Shown here one piece after another: positions 17,275 to 29,900 of a stretch of 64,000 nucleotides of DNA. Origin of the DNA: Notospermus geniculatus (lineage: Eukaryota > Nemertea > Pilidiophora > Heteronemertea > Lineidae); the NCBI GenBank assembly GCA_002633025.1, contig NMRB01001015.1, positions 35,210 to 99,209 of the forward strand, given 5' to 3'. A program made the position numbers and the translations under genes. Below the pieces are notes generated by a model. The model saw only the letters and a program-made list of their open reading frames with translations, was not told the origin of the DNA and did no database searches. Position 1 is the first letter of the stretch; each line of letters begins with the position of its first letter.

Positions 17275-20200
17275 GCCTGGTTCTTCCGACTCTCCGGGTC
17301 CGTGATTTGTAAAGAAAAGAACGGGAAGAAGTTTTTCAAATCAAAAGGCAGCTGGCGGGAGAAATACTTCATCTTGGTGAAACTTGGTGAGGAGCTGTTC
17401 CTCGAGTGGTATGACAAGAAGCCAAGCACTAACAATGTACATCCCAAAGGTAAACAAGGACAAATTACTGATACAGTGGAACCACCTTTCTGAGGACAGT
17501 TGGGGTGTCCTCATTTGACAGGTGTCCTCAACACAGAGGTAACAGACCTGACCAATTTGTAGATTAACTGTGCTGTCTTCAGTAGGGAGACATCCTGGCT
17601 GAGGTGTCTAGTCAGGCGCGGATCCAGGGGGCGCACCTGGCGCGACCCCTTTCGGCCAACAAATCTGTAAAATTGACTGCGGAATTCTGAAATTTGGAGA
17701 AAATCAGTGAAATTCACCGCAGATTTCAGTGTTTCTGGCATAGTGCGCCCCCCTCTTTTCTGAAATCGTGGATCTGCCCCTGTCAGTTAAAAGTGTATCT
17801 ATTCTATTTACTTGACAGAATGACAAAGATGATGCTATGATGATGCTCTCATTTTCTTCCAGATCATATTTCCTTATGGCCTTCATATCGGTTACTCAAA
17901 TGCCACACCGATCGGTATGTGTGTACAGTCAGCACGCCAACCCAAGAAGTCCACGTCGGTGCCACTGACCAGAGCAGTATAGACACTTTTTCCTTCAATA
18001 TTCAGACACAGACCATACTTCGAGATAACTTAGAGGGTAAGCTTTCAATGGTGTTTCGTTTGCACAGTGGAAACATCGATGCCTGTCACCTCTGAGATAC
18101 CGGGTTCAATCCCCAGTCAGACCCACCTTTCATGTTACAGAGTGCGACGCTCACAGTGCAGTTTTCCCCCAGGGGCACCAGTTTCCTCCTGCATGACATA
18201 CCACCTCCCCTATACTGTTCAAAGATAAAATAATGAGCCGAGTTCGCAGCTGTTGACTCAATATCAACGTCATCAACAGTAATGAAAGGACTGTTTCATT
18301 ACCATCACGGTAATTACCACCCACGGACCCCCGCCTTATGCGAGGGTCCGTGGGTTCAAGTCCGGTAGGAAGCTTCGTCTTTCACGTTAGAGACCTGTTA
18401 TTATTTCATGCTAACAGTGATGAAAGGGTTAAGAGTTAATGTGGTATTCATCAAATCATCACTTAATTGATGTAAATGAGCTATTACCCCCTCACTGTGA
18501 ACCTCGTTCAATTGTTCAGAGAGAAAGCTGAGAACTCTTCATGAATACCAATAACTGAATCACTCACATGACCATGTTATAATGGGTCTGAAAAGGCTCT
18601 CATGATTGGCGCTGTATGATGCTTAGGTCAGTCTTGTTGCCTGCACAAGTCCTGTTATCTGTAGCTCTATATGTGCAAGCTGTGGCCAGAGTTTCACTAC
18701 TTCTTATTTACCCTTGCCTGGATTACAGTGTGATTTTTATAGTCCGGCGCAGCCTTTGAGTGACCCAATGGAATTTTCGCTTTTGCATATAAAAGTGGAG
18801 CAGAGTATAATTTGATCACGCTGTCCAAACGGTTATTCAAGAGTCGTGTGTTGAATAAGATTTGTGGTCAGCCTGTGGTTTGTCAGTGGAAAGCCTACTT
18901 CCGCATTCCACTGGGTCGCACGAAGGCTGCGCTGGACTTAAGATGCGCCCGCTGGAGGCAGCACGATGGAAAGTAGCGAAGGATTCGAGCCAAATATAGC
19001 GTGACGAATCTTGACAATTTTGTGCCGACCAATTTTGAATCCAATGCTGTGATTTATCCGTACTCTTCAACTGAAGTGATCATAGATGACGTTGAATTCC
19101 TTCTCTTCCAGGTCTTTCCTTCACAGTGCTTCCAGAGAACACACTAGACCAAGAGAGATTGGGAGCCGTCGGTAGTGTCTGCATCTTACACGTGTCTCCT
19201 TGGGGCATCAGCCTCGCTTTACAGGTAGGACATCTAGTTCCCTGCAGGGGTGGATCAAGCCAATGTGATTGGGAATCTCTCACCATGGATCATGGTGTCA
19301 ACATGGTCATTGATGCTGTGCTGGGAACTCTTTTACAATGTTTCTGACTTACAAATTTGTAATGACACAACAGGAGTTGGCTTGCGGAGTCTTCTCTCAA
19401 CTGATTGTCTTCATCTGTCTCTCTTTCCAGCAATCCCGTTCCCTTATTGCTCACTGGCCTCTCAGGTGTATCCGTAGTTACGAAAGCGACAGCAGAGGCC
19501 ACTTCTCCCTGGACTGTGGGAAGAAATCTCCATTCGGTGAAGGGTCGTATGTCTTCCAGACAAGACGAGGACACGATGATGAACTCTATAATGTTTTAGA
19601 TAATTATGTCATGCAGGCAGCAAGTTTGGCCGATGTAAGTAGTTGACTAGGTGCATTTTGTCACAAATACAGTGGAACCTTTCTGTCAAGGACAGTTTTG
19701 TGACTTACAGGTGGTGCCCTTAACTGAGAGGTGTCTAGATTATGGAGGTCAAAATAGAAGTGACAAATTACCGACTGGACATTGGCGTCCTTAAAGGACT
19801 AGGAGCTGGACGTCCAAGTTGTAAACACTCACGCACTGGTTCTCTATCCATGCGACGCCTGCGGTGCTGCCACCTATTGTCGGTGATATGTACTGACGTG
19901 AATATCGTGAGTGAGTTGCATCGGACCGGGAACCAGTCTAACGATCACGGGGCACGACTGGTGCTGCCACCTGCACGAAGGAATAAAACTAGTTTGCCGA
20001 CCATGCTTGTAAACAAACCAGCTTGTTTACAACTTCGGCGTCTAACTCCTTTAATGAAATGAACAGCCCTATCTATATACCCCTCAAGCCATGTGGCTAG
20101 GCCCTACTCCGTGACGTCAGACATCAAAATCGTTTCAGAATTACCCAGCTGAATCAGTTGATGAAGATCAAGATGAATATAACCATCTAAAGAGAATAAC

Positions 20201-22778
20201 GCTAGTGCACCCCCGTCCCCGTGAGAGCGTCCGCGCCAGCATGTACTGTGCCGATTTATACGACCACATACAGGACATACAGAATGACCATGGCCCAAGT
20301 GAACGTGAATCAGTCGTGTCCACTATGCCTGACATTGTTAGCGATTCAACGCATGCAGACGCCAAGAAGGATGGGTAGGTATAATCTCCATACATTTTTA
20401 TCTACTACAGGTTGACTCTTTTGTCTGTCTGGAGGCTAGGTTCAGTGTCTTGATTTGACGGTCCTTATTTCAATTTCAGACACGCGAGCACCGCTCTGGG
20501 TCGCCTCAGTTTTGACCCTCTGCCTGCTGGAGAATCTGCGAAGAGTGACCTCATGAACTTCGGCGACTACCCACAACTTATCAGCCCGACAGAGAGACGT
20601 CAAATCATGATAAAACCAAGAACTTTACTTGATCAATCAGTCGTCACTTCACAGGTGTTACCAAAACCTCTTATAGATGGCGCTAACCAATATGAACAGC
20701 CAGACGAAGTATTGAAATCTGCACAAAACGAGAAACGGTCGAAGCCTCCGCCACCCACAATACCACCACCAGGTCCGTTCACGAGACTACCAACAATCCC
20801 AAAAAGAATCGATAGTAAAAATGTTTTTCAATACGAGGACGCAGATAATTATAAAGTTCAACCGGTCGAATATGAAGAAGCAGGAATCCCGAATCAACCG
20901 GTTGAATATGAAGAACCTGGAATCCCAAGTCAACCGGCACCGCCTGTACCAGATGAGATTGCTGACATACCTCGCATGCCACCACCACCAGTGCCACTGG
21001 CGTTACCGGTGGACTTGCCAAATAGGCCCCCTCCGCCGATACCCACGAAGGCTGCAATGTCAACTTTTATACCCAAACGTCGACAGCCGGTGGTTAGAGA
21101 GAACACCTATGTAGATGAGGGTGATATTTCTCCATACATTGATCCCGATATGCCCGAAGAACCACCACCCCCAGTTCCAAGAAAACCTCCCCCTGTCCCA
21201 CCATTCCCCACCTCTCTGGCGAGTGATAATGACAACTTGAACGAGTACGCGCTAATGAGCGGCAGTGGACAGAACATCACAGTGTCAGGGTCGAAAAAGT
21301 ATGAGGATCCTTACGCGGATGCACAGGATGTGGAGGCAATAAGGAAAAGGGTTCCAAATATAAAGGCAAATGATTCGGTTGAATACCTCGGACCTGATTC
21401 GGATGAGTATCTTGGTATGGATAGTCTGGGATCAAAAGCAACGCTCTCAGGGAATACAAACTCATCAGTGGAATATCTCGCTCCGAGCGATTCTAATGAA
21501 TACTTAGGTATGGACAGTTTGAGGGAAAATGCTTCTCAGATTCAATTGCGTAGATCACCAGAGCCGATGATGGACCGTAATGATTATGGCGGTGGAGACG
21601 AATACCTCAAAATGACGGACCTTCGGAAAAGTTTACCACCGACGAATGAAAGTGGAAGTGTTATGGTTCAGAACTTTACAAAAAGTCAATCCATGTATGA
21701 AATAAGCCAGAATCCTCATGTTGTTGATATTGATATTGACGGGCCCCTAATTCCTGATATTTCCGTGACACCAGTCAAGGGTTATCGGGGGAAGGATATC
21801 AACCGGAATACAATTGGCGATCCGTTCAAGACGTGGTCTCATCGCTCACGTGCTCCGATTTGTGAGCCAGATTTCCCGCAGGATGATGATGATGATGATC
21901 CAGGGTATTTACTTCTACCGCCGAAAATCTCACGGAATCGTCTACAGTCGCATAGTTGTGAAGAACTGTCGGAAAGGATGCAGCAGAAGCAGCAACCCAC
22001 GGAACCGAACGAGGAGGGATACTTTGAAATAGACGATGACGGGGTAGTGAAGGATGATTATTTTGAAATAGACGATGACGGGGTGGTGAAGGACGACGTC
22101 CCGATGCCTTTCACAAACCTTCTCGATATGAAACAAGTTAAGCGAGGGAGTCAGGAGAATCTTTTGGGAGCCTCCAAGTTGACTGTGCCAACAAAGACCC
22201 GATTTCAAAGGTCCATCTCAAACCCTGATGTTGCTGGTAAGGGTCGTAAAGCGTCACATGGTAAGAAGGAGTCAGAGGAACCGCAGCAAAAAAGGGTGTC
22301 AAAACTGTCGAATTTTCTCTATGGGACATTACGGAAGAAGAAAAGTAAATCAAAACTGAATACGGACTGTGAGGGGTCAGTTGGGTCATCACCGGGGTTG
22401 AAACCAATGAAAGCTATTCCGCCTAGGGAGAAAATTGTAAAATCAGAATATAAATCACCAAAGGAGAAACCGGAAAAACAGGACAAGCATGAGAAACATA
22501 AACGGAAAACTTCAGCGCCATCTGGTGGTCATAAGGATATTATCGGTGGAATTCAGATAACGCCAAAAGGGAAGTCGTTTGTGAAACCAAAGGGAAATGA
22601 ACTTGAGTCCAGCCCCCAGCGGGGTACAAGTTATCCTGACAGTCGAGTGCTACGGACACCGAGCCCGAATATGGGCAGACGGCTGCCCAGTTTGCCGTCG
22701 GAATTTAGTGATAATGATTTCCTGCACGTACCACGGGGGAATGTCAAACATGCTCAGAGTCAGCCTAATCTTATTTAG
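17275..22778 (+). CDS. DOK/IRS-type docking protein (PH + PTB), 5' end missing
   Basis: Membrane-recruited adaptor for receptor tyrosine kinases, inferred from domain order. Exons found: 17275-17449, 17863-18036, 19112-19224, 19431-19634, 20139-20374, 20480-22778. Phases are continuous, giving about 1066 residues without the N-terminus. The first two exons form a PH domain (GSWREKYFILVKLGEELFLEWYD). The next two form an IRS-type PTB domain (GSVCILHVSPWGISLAL, HWPLRCIRSYESD, GHFSLDCGKKSPFGEGSYVF), closest in style to DOK. The last exon encodes a disordered tail. It has PPPPVPRKPPPVPPFP-type SH3 ligands, repeated EYLGMD and EYLKM (YxxM, PI3K-type) sites near 21400-21610, twin YFEIDDDGVVKDD repeats near 22020-22095, and a Lys-rich stretch near 22300-22520. 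Assignment between DOK and an IRS-like branch is open. Confidence 0.82.
17472..17785. repeat. pogo-like fragment and GGATCC-family element in intron
   Basis: ACAGTGGAACCACC begins the first (17472-17610). The second starts TCAGGCGCGGATCCAGGGGG near 17612 and ends GTGGATCTGCCCCTGTCA near 17785. They sit side by side in the docking-protein intron. Confidence 0.55.
19668..20060. repeat. Repeat fragments in docking-protein intron
   Basis: A pogo-like start (ACAGTGGAACCTTTCTGTCAAG) is followed by a segment containing two GTGCTGCCACCT-type motifs. Boundaries are not resolved. Confidence 0.4.
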
Positions 22779-23447
22779 GAATGCCGACGCCAGCTGTTGG
22801 CCTGTACTAGGAATATTCTAATGCTGATGTAGCACTCTGGCGGTGGGGGTGGTGTTTCTAAAACCCAGAAGATGGTGCCCACGTTGAAGATGGTATTGAG
22901 CCTGTTAAATGGGCTTCCATAACGTTGTTGTACTATTTTAAGTATGTACGTATACGTATTCAATATTTCAAGTAGGGACCTGTTAATAATGCATGACTGT
23001 CCTTGAGTCTACAAAACACTGCTGAGGACGCAATACCTGTTTTGTACTTGAGGGAGTGACGTGTGCGTAAAAATAAGTTGATATCTCTTGAGTTATTGAT
23101 CATAGGGGCCAAAAATTGTACCAGGTAGAAGTTTGGTGGTTTGTCCATCTGAAAAGTTTCAGATACAATAAGTATTATCTCCAATCCGTGCCTTAATCTG
23201 TAGGATATTTTGGTTGTAAGTTACTTGCTCAGTTGAGTCTCTGTGAATGACCTTGACTCAGACACCGTGCACAAATACGCAGCTGGATATATTATGCAAA
23301 TCAATATTTACAATTTGTATGTATTTGTACATAATTCTTTTCTGAAGAGATGCTTCTGTGGACCAATATATTTCTGATATGACCAAAGATATAGTGATTC
23401 TAGATATACACGGCTCTGATGACACATGTTAACTTGTACATTTCTTT

Positions 23448-23600
23448 GGCCCGGTTGCACCAGCTATGCTCAAAGTTAAGTTCGAGGTTGACCTCAAATA
23501 AGTTATGATTTGCCATTACAATTTGAGGTTGAGAACGACTTTGAGGTTAGCTTGAGCACAATGTCGACCTAAGTATGACTGGTGCATTAGCAACCGGGCC
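23448..23600. repeat. Inverted-repeat MITE (GGCCCGGTTGCACCAG)
   Basis: Left end GGCCCGGTTGCACCAG and right end CTGGTGCATTAGCAACCGGGCC are inverted. The interior has CGAGGTTGACCTC and GAGGTTAGC arms. Confidence 0.7.
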
Positions 23601-24846
23601 TATATCTTAATTCATTCATACAAAACAAGGCTTTGATCCTTTCACAAAAGCCAAGTAGGATTTGCAAATCCCCAAATAGGTCGATGTCATCTTCCCTCCG
23701 CATGGCAATAGCATAGAGATAGAATACAATGCCAATTAGAATACAATGCCAATTAACTCAATTACTATTTAACTGACAGATCTGCATATCCTACAAAGCC
23801 TTTGTGAATATCTCAGCCAAATCCATACTTTATGTAGAACTGAAGGTAAAATAAACTTGACCTCAACAAAATGTGATAATACTAGTATAATCTCATCGAC
23901 ACAGCTGTTATTTGGATGTATACAAATGACACATATATTCCATCAAAAATAGATAAGCGAGCTTAATTATCTATTTTTGATTCCGTATAATATTTCTTGT
24001 GATATTCTCATTTCTTGGACCTTTGTTCTTAAACAGATAAAAATGTATTGATATATTTTCAGTACACGAGTTTTATCAACAATTTATAAGCAAGCCTTGT
24101 AAATTTTGGGTTTTATAAAAGTTTATGGCAGTTTGGTGAATCTTTATGAAGAGTATTTTGTATATTTTTGCTTTTAAATAGTGCAATGGTAGCTTAATGG
24201 ACTGATTCATCCGCCAAGAAGCCGAGGATGGAATCAATTTTGCAATTCCCGGCAGAAATGAGCATTCATCAGTGTGTTCAGTTCCTTAGAACATGGCCTA
24301 CTCGCAGAAATATCCAAGATGGCTGCCATGCAGCCATGTTGTCTCAAATAATGTAGGCGCCTGATGGGTGAACAGTCCATTTCTGTAATGCAATAACTCG
24401 CTCTCTATACAAATGTATTTTATTTGCTAAGCTTTTTGGGGATGCCTGCTGGTACCCATACGAAGACGTTTTGGTATAGATTATGACTGGTCCCCATTGT
24501 GAAGAAGGGTCCATGCTGGATGATGTCAGAAAAAAATACCAATGTGCGTCAACAGTTCTTCCTTGCTGACCTGTCACAGCCTTGTTAATTCAGCTTTGGA
24601 AGGTAGGCCATAGGCATCCGAAAGTGTGCCTTCCTCTTGAAATATTTTGCAACGCCAATAAATGTGACTTATCAAAATAAACTGCTCAACATGCACAGAA
24701 ACAACAGCTCATTATATTCATTGCTGCAGGTGGCCACATTTTCCTCATTCTCAGCATTCCACCATGACTCGGGTATTTCTCAACTCGGGAAGCTTCTTCA
24801 AAAAAGCCCCGACGTTGGTCGTTCGTCGAGGATTACACATAATGCG

Positions 24847-25048
24847 GGTGATCCACCGACTTAACGACGAGTTTACGATCAGTTTGAGATTAGTTCACGA
24901 CGAGTTTACGACGAAAAATCATAGCCGGTGGATCAGGGTTCACGATTCGTTCATGACGAGTTTGCGACTCGTTCACGACTGAATTCTGTTGACGACTAGT
25001 GAACTAATCGCAAACTGATCGTAAACTCGTCGTAAAGTCGGTGGATCG
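24847..25048. repeat. Inverted-repeat MITE (GATCCACCGACTT)
   Basis: GGTGATCCACCGACTTAACG at the left pairs with GTCGGTGGATC at the right. Repeated ACGACGAGTTTACGA modules lie inside, so the element can fold on several scales. Confidence 0.7.
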
Positions 25049-25602
25049 TAAAGGCGGAGAAATTAGATCATTTTAAAGACCTTCTTCTAACTGACTAAGC
25101 TTGTAACTTATTCAATTGTTTTATCTACGACCAAGCTTTTATCGTTGACGCTGCGCACCACCACAAGTGCTTATTAGGTATTCAAATTGTTGAATTTGGC
25201 ACTCATCTGGAAGAAGAAGAGGATCACCCGCATAACTGTGGAGATCTCGGCCCAATCAGGACAGTCGATCAGATTCAGAACGCTTCTCCACGTGCGAATT
25301 GGCTCTCAATTTGTTGGTTTCCTCAGGACCTACACGCTGAGACCAACGACAACAGCTCATGATGGATGAGTTCCCCATTGCGAGCCAACTTGTGCAAGAA
25401 AGCTTTTACCTGGAGGGCGTCTTACACTTCTCAGCTGCCGTCGGCCGAAATTAAGACCGAGGACTGGAAGGACAGCAACAAGGGGGACACACACACACAC
25501 CAACTTGTTCCAACAACTCGATGGAGGATAAAAAACAAAAGAAAAATCTACGTACCGTTGTCTTGTGGCGGACGTCAGGCGATCACTGCATGAGACAGAA
25601 GC

Positions 25603-25748
25603 GGGTGATCCACTGTCGCGATTTTGGCTTGAGACGCGGTTGCGTTCCCTTGCGGTTACCATATAAGGACTTCCGATTGCCATATATTAAGGCGATCGCA
25701 AGGCACCGCATACCCGTCTCAAGCCCAAATCGCGACAGTGGATTCGCC
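25603..25748. repeat. Inverted-repeat MITE (GATCCACTGTCGCG)
   Basis: GTGATCCACTGTCGCGATTT and AAATCGCGACAGTGGATTC are inverted ends about 145 bp apart, with internal TTGAGACG/CGTCTCAA arms. Confidence 0.72.
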
Positions 25749-26916
25749 GCTTGAAGGAAGACCTATACCTACCGCCTTTGATTTCCTTGCCTATAAATCC
25801 AGGGACCTTATTCATAAAGTCCCCATAACTTGAAAGGTTCGCAAATTCTTTGTCAGGCTGACAGTGAACAACAGATTGCCCGCAAAAAGGACAACAGTTT
25901 ACGCGCTCACGACAGTTACGAGAGCTTGGTGAGGCAACGTTCGTTTCACATGGTCAATTTGTGTATTAATAGCTTGATGCTTTTCTGCACACGTAGGCCT
26001 ACCACCCTCCGAAAAGCTGGGAGCACAGATACAAAACCACATATGTGAGATTACTCCTCACAAGCGCGCCTCCAGCTGAAAATTAGAGTTTTCGCAAAGC
26101 CTCCGAAACGCTGACGCGAACGTCTTCGGTGCTCTCTTCGTAGCGTCATACAATGGGATTGGCGTTCGCGTTGACTTTCGGCTTTGCGAAAACTCTCTAT
26201 TTATTCACACATCTCCGAGACACCCCTCATGCAAGTGTCAAGACGATATACCCATCCATTGCAGGCAGCCCGCCAGTTTTGGACACTTGTACTGAGGGGT
26301 GGAGATGAGCGTCGCAGAGGTAGCACACAAGTTTCTAGTGCGACGGACAGACGAAGGTCTCGCTGAGATTACCGTGCGCGTGTGCTACCGTGTCTTGCAC
26401 GTGCTCAAGACATGGTTCGCAAACATGATCTCGCTGGGTTCCGTATCTGTGCTACCTGCAAGGGCAGAACTTCGAGCTTGAACATCAGTCGTGCTCTACT
26501 ACCATGTACTTTTAAAGTACGGTTTTCGTGGTCCCTAGAAGTATTTTACTGATTTCGTTGCCACTTAGAAAACTGACGACCACGACGTCCAAATGACTTC
26601 CATCGGAGATTTCAGATGGTACGTCGGCCTACTTCATCAAAGATTCATAATACTTCAAACATTCACATCAAAATCGTGCCTTTTTCTGGATAATGCACGA
26701 AAAATCTAAATATTCTCAAGATCCACTTGAGTGTACTTAACCAGGAGTCCAAAACCGGTTGAAATTGATGAGGCGTGTGCCATGATTTATGTACGATTTT
26801 CAACTGCAACATGCATAAGAAATCAGGACGTGGTTAGTTTGATGGATACAGAAGTAGGCCTACTAACATGACTAAACTGGCCACACAAACTCTCCTTCAA
26901 CATGATGGACGTCGAC

Positions 26917-29900
26917 CTACGTACCTTTCGTCTCCCTTGTGGAGGTGGTGGTAGGTACAGTTGTTTGGGTGGTGCTGCTTCTGGTGGTGGTAGGCTCTGT
27001 GGTACTAGTAGTTGGCACAGTTGATAGGGTGGTACTCCTGGTGGTAGTAGGCTCCATAGTGGGCACAACTGTACTGGTTGTTTGGGTAGTGCTACTGGTG
27101 GTGGTAGTAGGCTCTGTGGTAGTAGGCTCTGTGGTAGTGGTAGTTGGCACAGTTGTGGTAGTTGCTTGGGTGGTGGTGCCTGTAGTGGACGTAGTAGGCT
27201 CTCTGGTAGTGGTAGTTGGCACAGTTGTGCTAGTTGTTTGGGTGGTGCTACTGGTGGTGGTGGTAGTACTAGTAGGCTCTGTGGTAGTGGTAGTTGGCAC
27301 ACTTGTGGTAGTTGCTTGGGTGGTGGTGCTTGTAGTGGAGGTAGTAGGCTCTGTGGTAGTGGTAGTTGGCACAGCTGTGCTGGTTGTTTGGGTAGTGCTA
27401 CTGGTGGTGGTAGTAGGCTCTGTGGTAGTGGTAGTTGGCACAGTTGTGGTAGTTGCTTTGGTGGTGCTGCTAGTGGTGGTAGGCTCTGTGGTAGTGGTCG
27501 TGGTTGTGGTGGGGCTACGGGTTGTAGTTGGGAGGGCAGTTGTTGTGGTGCTTCTACGTCGAGTAGTTGGGGCGGTAGTAGTCGTTGTGGGGACTGTGGT
27601 CGTGGTGGTGCGTTTAGTTGTAGTTGGGACGGTAGTTGTGGTGGTGACGGTAGTCGTGATGGTGCTACTGGTAGTAGTTGGGACTGTCGTTGTAGTGGTG
27701 CTACGAGTGGTAGTTGGGACGGTAGATGTCGTGGTGGGCTTATGTCTCGTCTTACAGATGAACGCGTATTTGCGCCAGCATTCCGTGCTGATCCATTTCC
27801 AAACATGCCACTGGTGTCGAGCGTTGTACCACAAGTGAATGCAGTTCCCGCCATTGCCACCATGTATCAATATTGGCATGGGAACGTAGTCAACGTAAGT
27901 GTCGTCACTCCAGGAGGAACCCTTGTCATAACTGAGACCAATCCAAACATTTTTGACTCCTGGACATCTGAAATCAAGAATTAAGTCCACCTAGTACGAA
28001 ATGAAGTTTGAATTATAGGAAACGTCTTCAAGGATTGAGGGACTGTGAAGGGCCGCAATACTCGACTTGGTCCGACTGATTCACAAAGACGATCTCTCTC
28101 TCGGTTTCTCTCTCTCTCAGAGCGAGGGTTCCCGATGAAACACCATCGGGTCAGTTGTCATTCAGCTGAACATTACACTCGTCGATAATGACCCTTGACA
28201 ATCGTCGAGTGCCTTTTGCATGAAAAATATAGTAATCTTTCAAGTGAAGACGTTTTTTATTCATGTTTGTAGCATTTCTGATGAAGAAAACGCCAATTAC
28301 TTCATTGTCAGAAACATAAATGCGTAATCAGACATCAGTTACGCTTGACAAGAACTCTCGAAATCTCTCAACCACAATACATCTGTCCTTTAATAATGCT
28401 TCGTGTTCAGCAGCTAATGTTGACTCCAATACGATTAAAAGTCAATGAATACCATGAATCCTACAAATGAATCATATAATAAACCGAAATGGCGGCCAAT
28501 CATCCTGAGGCCGAATCAGTGGCATAGCGCTCGCTCCCAACGTCACCTTAGTGCGGCGATGCAGGGATTTAACCGAGAAGAACCACTGATCATGATTAGT
28601 CTGAATTCCAGAATATCTCGACCTCTCCTCTGCTAGATGGTTGAAAAGATACCGCATCATACGCAGGCGCGGATCCAGAGGGGGTATTGGGGGTCGTGAG
28701 CCCCCCCCCCCCGCTCGCAATAACTTGCGACAATATGAATAAGCAAAAAAAACCGCGAAAATAAAGCTTCTGTTTTGATACTGAGATGCCAGGAAATCGC
28801 GGTTTTTTTTGCTTATTCATATTGTCGCAAGTTATTGCGAGCGGGGGGGGGGGGCTCACGACCCCNTGGATCCGCGCCTGATACGAGTGTCTTATTTACT
28901 TACATAATTCCCTCGATCGTCTTTTCCTCTTGATAACCATGAATGCTGGTTAGAAATCCCCCATAAATCTTGCACTCTTGGTTCGCCTCACTCCACGTTC
29001 TCTCTTCAGGGAAGAACCTGTAATAATGTCCATTCCAGGTTTCCCAGCTGGGTATACACTTGGGTGTGGGCAACGAGGGCGAGGCTGAAAATGTCAACAG
29101 AAAGCGTCAGGAGGTACTTGGTAGGCCTACTCAAAACCACACAAGATTACAATACAATTATTACATTATTACAATTATTAAATTTATTACAATTTACAAT
29201 TATTGCATAATTACAATATAAAGCGCCCCTTCACTGGCATGTCTATGTTTCAATTACATAGTTTTGCCGCAGAACTATGTGGGCCTAGTTGTTTCCTAAA
29301 CTCCCTACGCAGTTGTGAGTCGCGCCCCCTTCGGTTTACTCGCTCTCCACAACTGCTTTACTTCGTGGAAGTCGCCGCGTTTGGTCAACAGATGGCGTCA
29401 GGACCTGGCGCGAGTTTTACAGCCTATCAGCACGCTGCTTTCAGAACTCTTTGGCCCGTTGGCAACGGATGTTCTTGTGCTACCATGGCTACGAACCGCT
29501 CGGCCAATGAAAAAGTGTCTCAGGCCAGCTTGGTTACCGGTTGCTTGGTGCTCTCATTGGTCGACTCTCTCAGCGCCATCTGTTGACCAAACGCGGCGAA
29601 TTTTACGAAGTTAAGCAGTTGTGGAGAGCGGGTAAACCGAAGGGGGCGCGGTACACAACTGCGTAGGGAGTTTAGTTGTTTCCTTACACCTCAAACTTGA
29701 CACACAAAGTATTTAGTAAATCCAAGACACGGTAGGCATTGCGACATCGCCGACGCAAGGGTCAACGATCGATTATGACCACTCACACGCCCCATATAAC
29801 TCAATGTCCACGGTTCAAAATGGCGGACAACAAGCGAGCAGTCGACGACCAGTATTTTCGCGTAGTTCATCCAATCTGGCAAATTCTGATTATATTTGGA

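Larger units (their letters stand above)
22779..26916. other. Intergenic, several inverted-repeat elements
   Basis: No gene is supported. The first ~1.4 kb is probably 3' UTR/AT-rich flank of the docking-protein gene. Inverted-repeat elements at 23448-23600, 24847-25048, 25603-25748 and a partial one at 25800-25940 account for much of the structure. Confidence 0.55.

Noticed and set aside
26823-27863. Minus-strand Pro/Leu/Gln-rich 346-codon frame overlapping the mucin exon
   Set aside because: A shifted reading of the same repeat; it does not join the lectin exon in phase.
26939-27984. Long plus-strand reading frames rich in Val or in Gly/Ser/Cys opposite the mucin exon
   Set aside because: They are antisense readings of the Thr-codon repeat. 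The minus frame has a lectin domain and correct splice phases.
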